Positions 6,288-12,584 of a stretch of DNA of 13,194 nt are shown here, in pieces. The position numbers and the translations under genes are program-made. The notes under the pieces are model-generated. The model searched no databases, had not been told where the DNA came from, and saw nothing but the letters and a program-made list of their open reading frames with translations. Within the stretch, counting starts at the first letter, position 1. Each line of letters starts with the position of its first letter. This stretch comes from an uncultured Clostridia bacterium (GTDB lineage: Bacteria > Bacillota > Clostridia > UBA1381), in NCBI GenBank assembly GCA_905235885.1, contig CAJONM010000176.1, positions 1 to 13,194 of the forward strand. The letters are read 5' to 3'.

Positions 6288-8930
6288 ATGAAATATATGG
6301 GAGTAAATGAGATACGCGAAAGCTTTCTCAGCTTTTTTGAATCAAAGGGTTGTTTGAGGCTTAATTCATTCTCGCTCGTACCGAAAAATGACGCAAGCTT
6401 GCTTCTTATCAATTCTGGTATGGCGCCTATGAAGAAATGGTTTACGGGTGCTGAAATACCGCCGCGAACACGCGTTACGACCTGTCAGAAATGTATCAGG
6501 ACTCCGGATATAGAGCGCGTTGGTAAAACCGCACGGCACGGCACCTTTTTTGAGATGCTCGGCAATTTCTCATTCGGAGATTATTTCAAGCGCGAAGCCA
6601 CCGCATGGGCATGGGAATTTTTCACGAAAATAATGGAGATACCCTCAGATAAGCTTTGGGTATCTGTTTATGAAAATGACGATCAGGCAAGAGATATATG
6701 GATAAACGAAGTCGGAGTTGCGCCCGATCGTATAGTAAAGCTTGGTAAAGAGGATAACTTTTGGGAGCATGGAACAGGTCCCTGCGGCCCCTGTTCCGAG
6801 ATCTATTTTGATCGCGGTGAGAAATACGGCTGCGGCAAACCGACCTGCTCTTTAGGCTGTGACTGTGACAGATATATGGAAGTCTGGAACCTTGTTTTTA
6901 CCCAATTTGACAAAGACGAGGACGGAAATTATAATCCGCTTGCAAAACCCAATATAGATACAGGTATGGGTCTTGAGCGTCTTGCTGTAGTTATGCAGGG
7001 CGTGGACAATCTGTTTGAAGTTGATACGGTACAGGATGTAATGAACCATATCTCAAAAATCGCCGGCGTAGAGTATAAAAAAGTAGATGAAAAAACAGAT
7101 GTATCTCTTAGAGTAATTACCGATCATATCCGTTCAACGGTAATGATGGTATCGGACGGCGTGATCCCATCCAATGAAGGCAGAGGATATGTCCTCCGCC
7201 GACTTTTAAGGCGCGCGGCGCGTCATGGTAAGCTGCTTAATATTGATCGGAAATTTCTCTATGAAGTTGCCGATACCGTTATAAACACTTCTTCTCCGGC
7301 ATATCCGGAGCTTGCGGAAAAAAGAGATTATATAAAGACTATCATAAAGAAAGAAGAAGAACGCTTTGATGCGACAATAGATAACGGACTGATCGTATTA
7401 AATAAATATATTGAGGATGCAAAGAGTGCCGGAAAGAACTCCATAAACGGTGAGCAGGCCTTCAAGCTCCATGACACATACGGTTTTCCGCTTGATCTGA
7501 CAATAGAGATGGCAGCAGAAAAAGGTCTTGCCGTAGATGTGGACGGCTTTAATGCTGCAATGAATGAGCAAAAGCTGACTGCAAAGAATGCGCGTAAGGA
7601 CGGGTCAAGCTGGGAGGATGACACTGGATTTGATTTTAACGGCATAGCTCCTACCGAATTTATCGGATATACGCAGCTTGAAGCTGAATGCGATATTGTG
7701 GCAATTGCATTGCCGGGAATTGGTATGGTGCCACAGGTTATTGATGCCACGAAAGCATTTATAGCAACCGATAAAACACCGTTTTATGCGGAAATGGGCG
7801 GACAAGCCGGCGATATAGGCACGATCGCTCAGAACGGAATAACCGTAGGCAAGATCATAAATACAACAAAGACGGGATCCGGCGTATACATCCATGAGGT
7901 AGAGCTTAAAGATGCGGCAATAAATATGGGAAAGGCGATTTTGACTGTTGATAGAGCAAACAGAATGGCTGTCAGCAGAAACCACAGCGCAACTCATCTT
8001 TTGCACAGGGCTCTCAAGGATATATTGGGAAGTCATGTGGCACAGGCAGGCTCTCTTGTTGATGGCGATCATCTGCGTTTTGATTTCTCACACTTTGAGG
8101 CAATGACGAGCGAGCAGATCAAAGAAGCTGAGGAGCGTGTCAATAACGCCATTTTGAGTGCTCTTGATATATCCGTTCGCGAGCTGCCTATAGATGAGGC
8201 GAAGCAGCTCGGCGCCGAAGCGCAGTTTGGTGAAAAGTACGGCGATGTGGTAAGAGTCGTTTCAATGGGAGATTACAGCATTGAGTTCTGCGGCGGAACG
8301 CATCTTTCAAACACATCCGAATGTGGCTTGTTCAAGATAATATCAGAGAGCGGCGTTGCAGCAGGAGTGAGACGAATAGAAGCTGTTACGGGTGCTGGCG
8401 TTCTGAAGCTTATATCCGATTATGAGGGCATTCTCTCAAGAACAGGAGCGGCACTTAAAACAAACAGGATAAACGAGCTTGATCGCAAGGCGGAAGCCAT
8501 AGTTGCGGAGAATAAGGCATTATCAAAGAAAATCAGCGAATTTAACGATAAAATGGCTGCCGAGCGTTCCAAATCAATGCTGAGCAACAATAAAAATATA
8601 TCCGGCGTAAATCTTCTCGCCGTACGCGTTGACGGTATGAGCGCAGCGGACATGAAAGGTCTTGCCGATAACGCAAAAGCAGAGCTTGAAAACGGAGTAG
8701 TCGTTCTCGGAGCCGACACAGACGGAAAGATCACGCTTGTAGCTATGGCATCCGGCGAGGCTGTAAAGCTCGGTGTACATTGCGGCAACATAATCAAAGA
8801 AACGACCGCTATATGCGGAGGCAGAGGCGGCGGAAAGCCGGATATGGCTCAGGGCGGAGGAAAAGACGCGTCAAAGCTTGACGAGGCTTTAGCCGCTGTA
8901 TCAGATATTATAAAAGGTCAGGTGAAATAA
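6288..8930 (+). CDS. alaS: Alanine--tRNA ligase
   Basis: An 880-residue class II synthetase that charges tRNA-Ala and edits mischarged Ser/Gly. The N-terminal catalytic domain begins GVNEIRESFLSFFESKGC and holds NSGMAPMKKWF, TTCQKCIRTPDIERVGKTARH and GTGPCGPCSEIYFDRG. The CGKPTCSLGCDCDR insertion is common in Firmicutes AlaRS. The editing domain carries HSATH (566-570) and C668/H672 in CGGTH, the zinc-binding set, at almost the same numbering as E. coli. The C-terminal DHHA1-type domain has CGGRGGGKPDMAQGGG (from 843). ATG 6288 is chosen because AAGGAAG lies just upstream; the reading frame is open further upstream, but that part is the promoter. It is followed by the HIT gene with a two-base gap. 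There is no T-box leader, unlike many Firmicutes aminoacyl-tRNA synthetase genes. Confidence 0.98.
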   Translation: MKYMGVNEIRESFLSFFESKGCLRLNSFSLVPKNDASLLLINSGMAPMKKWFTGAEIPPRTRVTTCQKCIRTPDIERVGKTARHGTFFEMLGNFSFGDYFKREATAWAWEFFTKIMEIPSDKLWVSVYENDDQARDIWINEVGVAPDRIVKLGKEDNFWEHGTGPCGPCSEIYFDRGEKYGCGKPTCSLGCDCDRYMEVWNLVFTQFDKDEDGNYNPLAKPNIDTGMGLERLAVVMQGVDNLFEVDTVQDVMNHISKIAGVEYKKVDEKTDVSLRVITDHIRSTVMMVSDGVIPSNEGRGYVLRRLLRRAARHGKLLNIDRKFLYEVADTVINTSSPAYPELAEKRDYIKTIIKKEEERFDATIDNGLIVLNKYIEDAKSAGKNSINGEQAFKLHDTYGFPLDLTIEMAAEKGLAVDVDGFNAAMNEQKLTAKNARKDGSSWEDDTGFDFNGIAPTEFIGYTQLEAECDIVAIALPGIGMVPQVIDATKAFIATDKTPFYAEMGGQAGDIGTIAQNGITVGKIINTTKTGSGVYIHEVELKDAAINMGKAILTVDRANRMAVSRNHSATHLLHRALKDILGSHVAQAGSLVDGDHLRFDFSHFEAMTSEQIKEAEERVNNAILSALDISVRELPIDEAKQLGAEAQFGEKYGDVVRVVSMGDYSIEFCGGTHLSNTSECGLFKIISESGVAAGVRRIEAVTGAGVLKLISDYEGILSRTGAALKTNRINELDRKAEAIVAENKALSKKISEFNDKMAAERSKSMLSNNKNISGVNLLAVRVDGMSAADMKGLADNAKAELENGVVVLGADTDGKITLVAMASGEAVKLGVHCGNIIKETTAICGGRGGGKPDMAQGGGKDASKLDEALAAVSDIIKGQVK

Positions 8931-8932
8931 TT

Positions 8933-9274
8933 ATGTCCGATTGCTTATTTTGCAAAATAATCAAAGGTGAGATACCGTCAACAAAGGTATATGAAAATGA
9001 AAAGGTATATGCCTTTCGTGATATCGTGCCACAGGCTCCGGAGCATATAGTCATTGTTCCGAAAACGCATATAGAAAGTGCAAATGATATAACGCCGGAA
9101 AACAGCTCTGCTGTTGCGGCGATATATGAAAGCATTCCACATATAGCAAAAACAGTCGGTGTCGATCGTGACGGATACAGAATAGTAAACAATTGCGGCA
9201 AGAATGCCGGACAGACTGTATTCCATATCCATTTCCATCTTCTCGGCGGCTGTATGGGCGGAAAAATGTATTGA
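8933..9274 (+). CDS. HIT-family (HinT-like) purine nucleoside phosphoramidase
   Basis: A 113-residue HIT protein of the HinT/PKCI type, which hydrolyses AMP-lysine-like phosphoramidates and aminoacyl-AMP adducts in related organisms. It begins CLFCKIIKGEIPSTKVYE, has the usual PQAPEHIVIVPKTHI segment, and ends with the histidine triad HIHFHLLGG: H98, H100 (expected nucleophile) and H102. C4/C7 are the pair often seen in zinc-binding HIT members. Its ATG comes two bases after the alaS stop, with an AGGTGA ribosome-binding site inside the alaS end, so it is co-translated with alaS. That pairing makes sense because HinT proteins can act on aminoacyl-adenylates made by synthetases; the functional link is inference. 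A terminator-like hairpin follows. Confidence 0.95.
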   Translation: MSDCLFCKIIKGEIPSTKVYENEKVYAFRDIVPQAPEHIVIVPKTHIESANDITPENSSAVAAIYESIPHIAKTVGVDRDGYRIVNNCGKNAGQTVFHIHFHLLGGCMGGKMY

Positions 9275-9301
9275 ATATATCAAAAAAATCCCTCATATAA
9301 T
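9273..9301 (+). promoter_or_regulatory. Candidate sporulation (sigma-E-like) promoter for the GerMN gene
   Basis: GAATATAT (9273-9280) and CATATAAT (9294-9301) are separated by 13 bases. The downstream box differs at one position from the sigma-E -10 consensus CATACANT, and the upstream box is ATAT-containing as expected for sigma-E. Read as sigma-A, it would be TTGAAT and TATAAT with an unfavourable 19-base spacer. The region is AT-rich, so a chance match is possible. Confidence 0.35.
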
Positions 9302-9320
9302 ATATATGGAGGATTTTTTT
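9282..9320 (+). terminator. Terminator hairpin after the HIT gene, overlapping the next gene's ribosome-binding site
   Basis: Left arm from 9282 (seven A, then TCC) pairs perfectly over ten bases with GGATTTTTTT (9311-9320). After one mismatch, the pairing continues for six more base pairs (one a G-U) around a five-base loop at 9299-9303. The seven-T run makes it a Rho-independent terminator for alaS-HIT transcripts. The right arm contains GGAGG (9308-9312), the Shine-Dalgarno of the GerMN gene starting at 9321. Confidence 0.72.
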
Positions 9321-9815
9321 ATGCGTAAAATTGTTTTTTTATCAATAATAGTTCTCGGAGCTGCGTTTATCATCATTGCCTGTAACAGATCCGGAGAAAT
9401 TCCCCAAACAGCAGCAACGCTTTATTTTGCCGATGCTGAAATGAATCGGCTTCTCCCCTATGATGATGAACTGCCACTTACCGATGCCGAGCATATGGCG
9501 AAAGCTGCGATAAGTAAGCTCATCGAGGGCAGAGACAATAATGAGAAAATACGCCGACTTCTGCCAAAGGACAAGCGTTCCGTATCAGTACGCGTCGATG
9601 AGGACATCGCATATGTCGATCTGAAATCTGGAATTACGAAAGATCTGCCTTCAAGCCGCGATATTGAACGACTGCTTATTTATCAGATAGTCGATACTCT
9701 TACAGAGATAAAAGGTATAAGGTTTGTAAGATTTACGATCGACGGCAATGTACATAAAAGCCTTATGGGGTATTTCGATATGCGCGAAACATATAAATAT
9801 CAATACCCCGAATGA
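9321..9815 (+). CDS. GerMN-domain lipoprotein (sporulation/germination type)
   Basis: A 164-residue predicted lipoprotein. Residues 1-20 are a signal sequence (MRKIVFLSIIVLGAAFIIIA) and C21 would be lipidated, although the lipobox IIAC is not canonical. The mature part is a single GerMN domain: ATLYFADAEMNRLLP (32-46), an acidic/helical middle, LIEGRDNNEKIRRLLPKDKR (67-86), IAYVDLKSGI (96-105), then YQIVDTLTEIKGIRFVRFTIDG (121-142). In Bacillus, GerM is a sigma-E-dependent lipoprotein needed for the engulfment-stage channel in spore formation; GerMN domains also occur in unrelated envelope proteins, so the exact role is open. ATG 9321 is preferred because GGAGG sits eight bases upstream; an in-frame ATG at 9306 has no ribosome-binding site. 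It may have its own promoter. Confidence 0.85.
   Translation: MRKIVFLSIIVLGAAFIIIACNRSGEIPQTAATLYFADAEMNRLLPYDDELPLTDAEHMAKAAISKLIEGRDNNEKIRRLLPKDKRSVSVRVDEDIAYVDLKSGITKDLPSSRDIERLLIYQIVDTLTEIKGIRFVRFTIDGNVHKSLMGYFDMRETYKYQYPE
9767..9809. repeat. Inverted repeat at the end of the GerMN gene
   Basis: GGGGTATT (9767-9774) and AATACCCC (9802-9809) form an eight-base inverted repeat enclosing a smaller TTTCG/CGAAA repeat (9773-9777, 9785-9789) that would compete with it. It lies inside the coding end, between two convergent genes, and no good T-run follows on either strand. It may act as a weak terminator, or have no function. Confidence 0.3.
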
Positions 9816-9823
9816 TCTGTCGT

Positions 9824-10075
9824 TTAATTCGCGGTTACGGCATGGCGTATAGCCTTTGCAAGCTGGTCGGGACATGATGTGCCTCTGCCGCGGCAGTCTA
9901 TACCGTCCAGTCTCTTTATGACTTCATCGACCGTCATTCCCTCGCATAATGCGCTTACGCCCTGTGTGTTTCCATGGCATCCTCCGACAAATCTGACATT
10001 GTTTACAACATTGTCATTAATGTCGAACTCCACCTGCGATGAACAGGTGCCGCGTGTTTTGTATGAGTATTTCAT
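9824..10075 (-). CDS. TSCPD-domain protein (TIGR03905 type)
   Basis: An 83-residue protein that consists essentially of one TSCPD domain: YKTRGTCSSQVEFDI (4-18), VGGCHGNTQGVSALCEGM (30-47) and GIDCRGRGTSCPDQLAKAI (58-76). The conserved cysteines are C11, C33, C61 and C68, with a further C44. The same domain is found at the C-terminus of class II ribonucleotide reductases and as stand-alone proteins of unknown function in Clostridia; metal binding by the cysteines is likely. ATG 10073-10075 is chosen over an upstream in-frame start because GGAGGAGG lies about 10 bases before it, inside the last codons of yebC. The stop of yebC is only five bases upstream, so the two are probably translated in a coupled way. 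It ends eight bases from the convergent GerMN gene. Confidence 0.88.
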   Translation of the reverse strand: MKYSYKTRGTCSSQVEFDINDNVVNNVRFVGGCHGNTQGVSALCEGMTVDEVIKRLDGIDCRGRGTSCPDQLAKAIRHAVTAN

Positions 10076-10080
10076 ATGAA

Positions 10081-10818
10081 TCAATCCTCCTCCGGCATAT
10101 TCCATGAATGATATACATTCTGTACATCATCATTATCCTCAAGCGTATCCAAAAGCTTTTGCATATTGGCTATCTGCTTTTCATCTGTGAGTGTAGTAAG
10201 TGTTTGAGCGGCCTGTACCGCCTCGGCTGAAGAGATAGTATATTTTTTTGCAAGCTCCTCGCTTACAGCACTGACTTCAAGCGGCGCTGTTTCTATTTCA
10301 ATTATGCCGTCCTCGACCGAAACATCTTCAGCACCGGCTTCAAGAGCGTCCATGGTGATCTCGTCCTCGTCGATCTCTCCGTCTTCATCTTCAATTATTA
10401 TAATACCTTTGTTATCGAACATAAAGCTTACGCACCCGGTCGTACCTAAATTACCGCCGTATTTTGAAAATGCCGCGCGGACATCTGCGGCTGTCCTGTT
10501 CCTGTTATCGGTAAGCGTTTCAACGATAAGCGCAACTCCGGACGGTCCGTAGCCCTCATATGTTATCGATTCGTAATTATCTCCGTCCCCTGAGGCTGCC
10601 GCTTTCTTTATTGTTCGGTTTATATTATCATTGGGCATATTGCTGGCGCGTGCCTTTACTATGACATTTTTAAGGCTTGAATTGTTTTCCGGATCCGGTC
10701 CTCCCGATTTTACCGCAACAATTATCTCGCGCGCGATCTTCGTAAAGATCTTTGCACGCTGCGCGTCATTGGCGCCCTTTTTCCTTTTGATCGTACTCCA
10801 TTTTGAATGTCCTGACAT
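10081..10818 (-). CDS. yebC: YebC/PmpR (TACO1) family protein
   Basis: A 245-residue YebC-family protein. It starts with the signature MSGHSKWSTIKRKKGANDAQRAKIF, then ARASNMPNDNINRTIKKAA, YEGYGPSGVALIVETLTDNRNRT and AAFSKYGGNLG, and has a strongly acidic central and C-terminal region (for example IIIEDEDGEIDEDEITMDAL). These proteins have long been annotated as DNA-binding regulators. More recent work ties the family, including mitochondrial TACO1, to translation, notably relief of ribosome stalling at difficult proline-rich sequences. ATG 10816-10818 gives the universal MSGHSKW start; the frame extends four codons further to a GTG. An AGGAG site precedes it at a longish spacing of about 11 bases. 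It is first in a two-gene operon with the TSCPD protein and divergent from dpaA. Confidence 0.95.
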   Translation of the reverse strand: MSGHSKWSTIKRKKGANDAQRAKIFTKIAREIIVAVKSGGPDPENNSSLKNVIVKARASNMPNDNINRTIKKAAASGDGDNYESITYEGYGPSGVALIVETLTDNRNRTAADVRAAFSKYGGNLGTTGCVSFMFDNKGIIIIEDEDGEIDEDEITMDALEAGAEDVSVEDGIIEIETAPLEVSAVSEELAKKYTISSAEAVQAAQTLTTLTDEKQIANMQKLLDTLEDNDDVQNVYHSWNMPEED

Positions 10819-10857
10819 TCTGTATAACACTCCTTTTGTTCCATATATTACAGCTAT

Positions 10858-10886
10858 ATTGTACCACAGTTTTTATCTGTAGTCAA
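10858..10886 (-). promoter_or_regulatory. Sigma-A promoter of yebC
   Basis: On the minus strand, TTGACT (10881-10886) and TACAAT (10858-10863) with a 17-base spacer, about 40 bases upstream of the yebC start. Confidence 0.8.
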
Positions 10887-10894
10887 GTGTAACA

Positions 10895-10922
10895 TTGCAT
10901 CCCCTGTTTTGCATAGTATAAT
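10895..10922 (+). promoter_or_regulatory. Promoter of dpaAB with overlapping sigma-A-like and sigma-K-like elements
   Basis: TTGCAT (10895-10900) and TATAAT (10917-10922) with a 16-base spacer read as a sigma-A promoter. Overlapping it, CATAGTATA (10912-10920) matches the sigma-K -10 consensus CATAnnnTA exactly, and an AC dinucleotide lies 18 bases upstream (10892-10893), close to the 16-17 expected. In Bacillus the dipicolinate synthase operon is a mother-cell sigma-K operon. The sequence alone cannot decide which polymerase form is used. Confidence 0.5.
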
Positions 10923-10954
10923 TCAGACATCGACAATGGAAGGAGATGCTTAAT

Positions 10955-11821
10955 ATGTTCAATACCGTTTCCGTTATAGGCGGTGATCTTCGACAGCTTA
11001 CGCTTGCAGAAGAGCTTGTCAAGGACGGATATGATGTTATAATATATGGATTTACAAAGGAAATAAACACCGACGATATACCCCAGACGCATGATCTGAA
11101 ACGCGCGCTTTCCGCGGATATTGTTATTCTACCCGTACCCGTCTCCTTTGATAATGTGCATATCAATGCTCCATTTTCCGATGAGGAGCCGACAATAGAA
11201 GACACCGCTGAAAGCATAAATCCGCTTTCGATCGTATTCGGCGGCAGAATCTCCGATCATCTTTCAGCGCGGCTTACAGCTCGCGGCATAAAGCACCGCG
11301 ATTATATGAAACGCGACGAGTTGGCGATACGGAATGCGATACCCACCGCCGAGGGTGCCATAGAGCTTGCAATTTCAGAAACTCCCATTACCGTACATGG
11401 CAGCAAATGTCTTGTACTGGGCTATGGAAAGGTAGGCAAGATACTCTCGCGCTTTCTTGACGGGCTTGGTGCACAAACTTATGTTCAGGCGCGAAAATAT
11501 GCTGATCTTGCGCTCATAGAGGGGCATGGATGTTATCCACTGACACCAAATGAGGTGCGCTCCCGTATAGGTGAATTTGATATTATCTTTAACACCGTAC
11601 CATCGCTTATTCTCGACAAAGATGTACTTACGAAAATAAACAAAGACTCACTCATAATCGACCTTGCAAGTAAACCCGGAGGTGTTGATTTTGGCACTGC
11701 AAAAGAGCTTGGTCTCAGGGTCATATGGGCATTGTCTTTGCCGGGCAGAGTCGCGCCCGTCACATCCGGAAAAATTATAAAAGATACAATAACAAATATA
11801 CTGTCGGAATTGGAGGTGTGA
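10955..11821 (+). CDS. dpaA: Dipicolinate synthase subunit A
   Basis: A 288-residue subunit of the enzyme that oxidises dihydrodipicolinate (a lysine-pathway intermediate) to dipicolinic acid in the mother cell; the product is pumped into the spore core. The N-terminal domain begins NTVSVIGGDLRQLTLAEEL. The middle holds APFSDE and RNAIPTAEGAIELAI (about 126-140). A Rossmann dinucleotide-binding domain follows with VLGYGKVGKILSRFL (154-168), then FNTVPSLIL and IDLASKPGGVD. The protein ends LPGRVAPVTSGKIIKDTI, as in family members. ATG 10955 is chosen because AGGAG (10941-10945) is nine bases upstream; ATG 10946 directly abuts that site. It overlaps nothing, and the next gene dpaB starts six bases after the stop. 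The gene appears intact. Confidence 0.95.
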   Translation: MFNTVSVIGGDLRQLTLAEELVKDGYDVIIYGFTKEINTDDIPQTHDLKRALSADIVILPVPVSFDNVHINAPFSDEEPTIEDTAESINPLSIVFGGRISDHLSARLTARGIKHRDYMKRDELAIRNAIPTAEGAIELAISETPITVHGSKCLVLGYGKVGKILSRFLDGLGAQTYVQARKYADLALIEGHGCYPLTPNEVRSRIGEFDIIFNTVPSLILDKDVLTKINKDSLIIDLASKPGGVDFGTAKELGLRVIWALSLPGRVAPVTSGKIIKDTITNILSELEV

Positions 11822-11827
11822 TTTAAA

Positions 11828-12409
11828 ATGAATTTAACGGATAAAGCCGTAGGCTTTGCGATCTGCGGTTCATTCTGTACATTTGATCGCGTATTTGATG
11901 CGTTAGACGCGATGCTTGCAGCCGGTGCTGATATAATCCCTATAATGAGCGAGACCGCATTCTCGACAGATACGCGATTTGGCAGCGCAAAAGATATACA
12001 GGATCAAATACGCTCCAGAGCAGGCAGGGATATTATCCATACGATAAAAGATGCAGAACCGATCGGCCCGAAAAAAATGCTTGATGCTCTTGTAATAGCC
12101 CCATGCACCGGCAATACGCTTGCCAAGCTTGCCAACGGCATAGCCGACTCTTCAGTCACGCTTGCGGCAAAGGCGCACCTGCGAAACGAAAGACCAATAA
12201 TAATAGGAATATCGACAAATGATGCGCTCGGCGCGGCAGCCCAGAATATCGGTAGGCTTTTATCGCGCAAGCACATATATTTTGTTCCGTTCACGCAGGA
12301 CATCGAATTAGGAGAAAGTATACAATTTAACCTTTTATCCCCTTTGGTGCAAATTGGGTGCAAGGCATATATCGTTGGGTGCAAATTTATAAAAAGTTAT
12401 TTTGTATAA
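11828..12409 (+). CDS. dpaB: Dipicolinate synthase subunit B with an abnormal, replaced C-terminus
   Basis: The flavoprotein-like second subunit of dipicolinate synthase, 193 residues as read. Residues 1-158 are clearly DpaB: GFAICGSFCTFDRVFDAL (9-26), MSETAFSTDTRFG (40-52), AEPIGPKKMLDALVIAPCTGNT (77-98), KLANGIADSSVTLAAKAHLRN (100-120), GISTNDALGAAAQNIGRLL (127-145) and IYFVPFTQD (150-158). From residue 159 (base 12302) the expected tail of about 30 to 40 residues with a KPxSxVA motif and the QxQP end is absent. Instead the frame runs through a repeat-containing, AT-rich stretch (VQIGCKAYIVGCKF). The normal tail is not visible in any frame nearby, so this is not a simple frameshift. Either the 3' end was replaced by insertion or rearrangement, or the assembly joins two sequences. 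GGAGGTG in the dpaA end provides the ribosome-binding site. Whether the protein still works is unknown; it may be a pseudogene. Confidence 0.85.
   Translation: MNLTDKAVGFAICGSFCTFDRVFDALDAMLAAGADIIPIMSETAFSTDTRFGSAKDIQDQIRSRAGRDIIHTIKDAEPIGPKKMLDALVIAPCTGNTLAKLANGIADSSVTLAAKAHLRNERPIIIGISTNDALGAAAQNIGRLLSRKHIYFVPFTQDIELGESIQFNLLSPLVQIGCKAYIVGCKFIKSYFV
12344..12384 (+). repeat. Three short direct repeats TTGG(G)TGCAA
   Basis: TTGGTGCAAA (12344-12353), TTGGGTGCAA (12354-12363) and TTGGGTGCAA (12375-12384). The first two are adjacent and the third begins 21 bases after the second. They lie just after the point where DpaB homology ends, and are read within the aberrant dpaB tail. They may be recombinase- or protein-binding repeats at an element end; this is inference. 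Confidence 0.6.
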
Positions 12410-12424
12410 GCTGCGTATAAAAGT

Positions 12425-12448
12425 GTTTGAGTATATAAAAACTCAAAC
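12425..12448 (+). other. Small hairpin competing with the terminator
   Basis: GTTTGAG (12425-12431) and CTCAAAC (12442-12448) form a seven-base stem with a 10-base loop. Its right arm overlaps the left arm of the terminator at 12444-12461, so the two folds exclude each other. This is attenuator-like geometry, but no gene follows on the plus strand for it to control. Confidence 0.4.
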
Positions 12449-12503
12449 CCCTACAAAGACTAAAAGGAGCGATACACCAGTCTTTATAGGGGTTTGGTTT
12501 TTT
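12444..12503. terminator. Strong bidirectional terminator between dpaB and the nuclease gene
   Basis: CAAACCCCTACAAAGACT (12444-12461) pairs with AGTCTTTATAGGGGTTTG (12479-12496): 18 positions with one C-A mismatch, and a 17-base loop. Six T follow on the plus strand (12498-12503). On the minus strand the hairpin is followed by AGTTTTTATA, so it can also end the convergent nuclease transcript. The rest of the 175-base gap (12504-12584) holds nothing else I can support. Confidence 0.85.
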
Positions 12504-12584
12504 AATTATCAGATAATGCCGATATATGTGTGTTTCTGCTGTTATAACAATTCGATCATTTCCTGTATTACCGTCTCGCAGAGT

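Noticed and set aside
7328..8072. Two overlapping minus-strand open frames inside alaS
   Set aside because: Low-complexity, Ser/Ile/Cys-rich shadow translations of the alaS editing domain region with no start signals.
9204..9320. A longer GerMN gene start inside the HIT gene
   Set aside because: The lipoprotein signal sequence begins at 9321, preceded by GGAGG; the upstream extension is out-of-frame HIT coding sequence plus the hairpin.
10866..10882. ACAG/CTGT inverted repeat within the yebC promoter spacer as an operator
   Set aside because: Only four bases per arm; such matches are common by chance.
12344..12384. CRISPR array
   Set aside because: The repeats are only about 10 bases, unevenly spaced (0 and 11 bases apart), with no spacers of uniform length and no cas genes.
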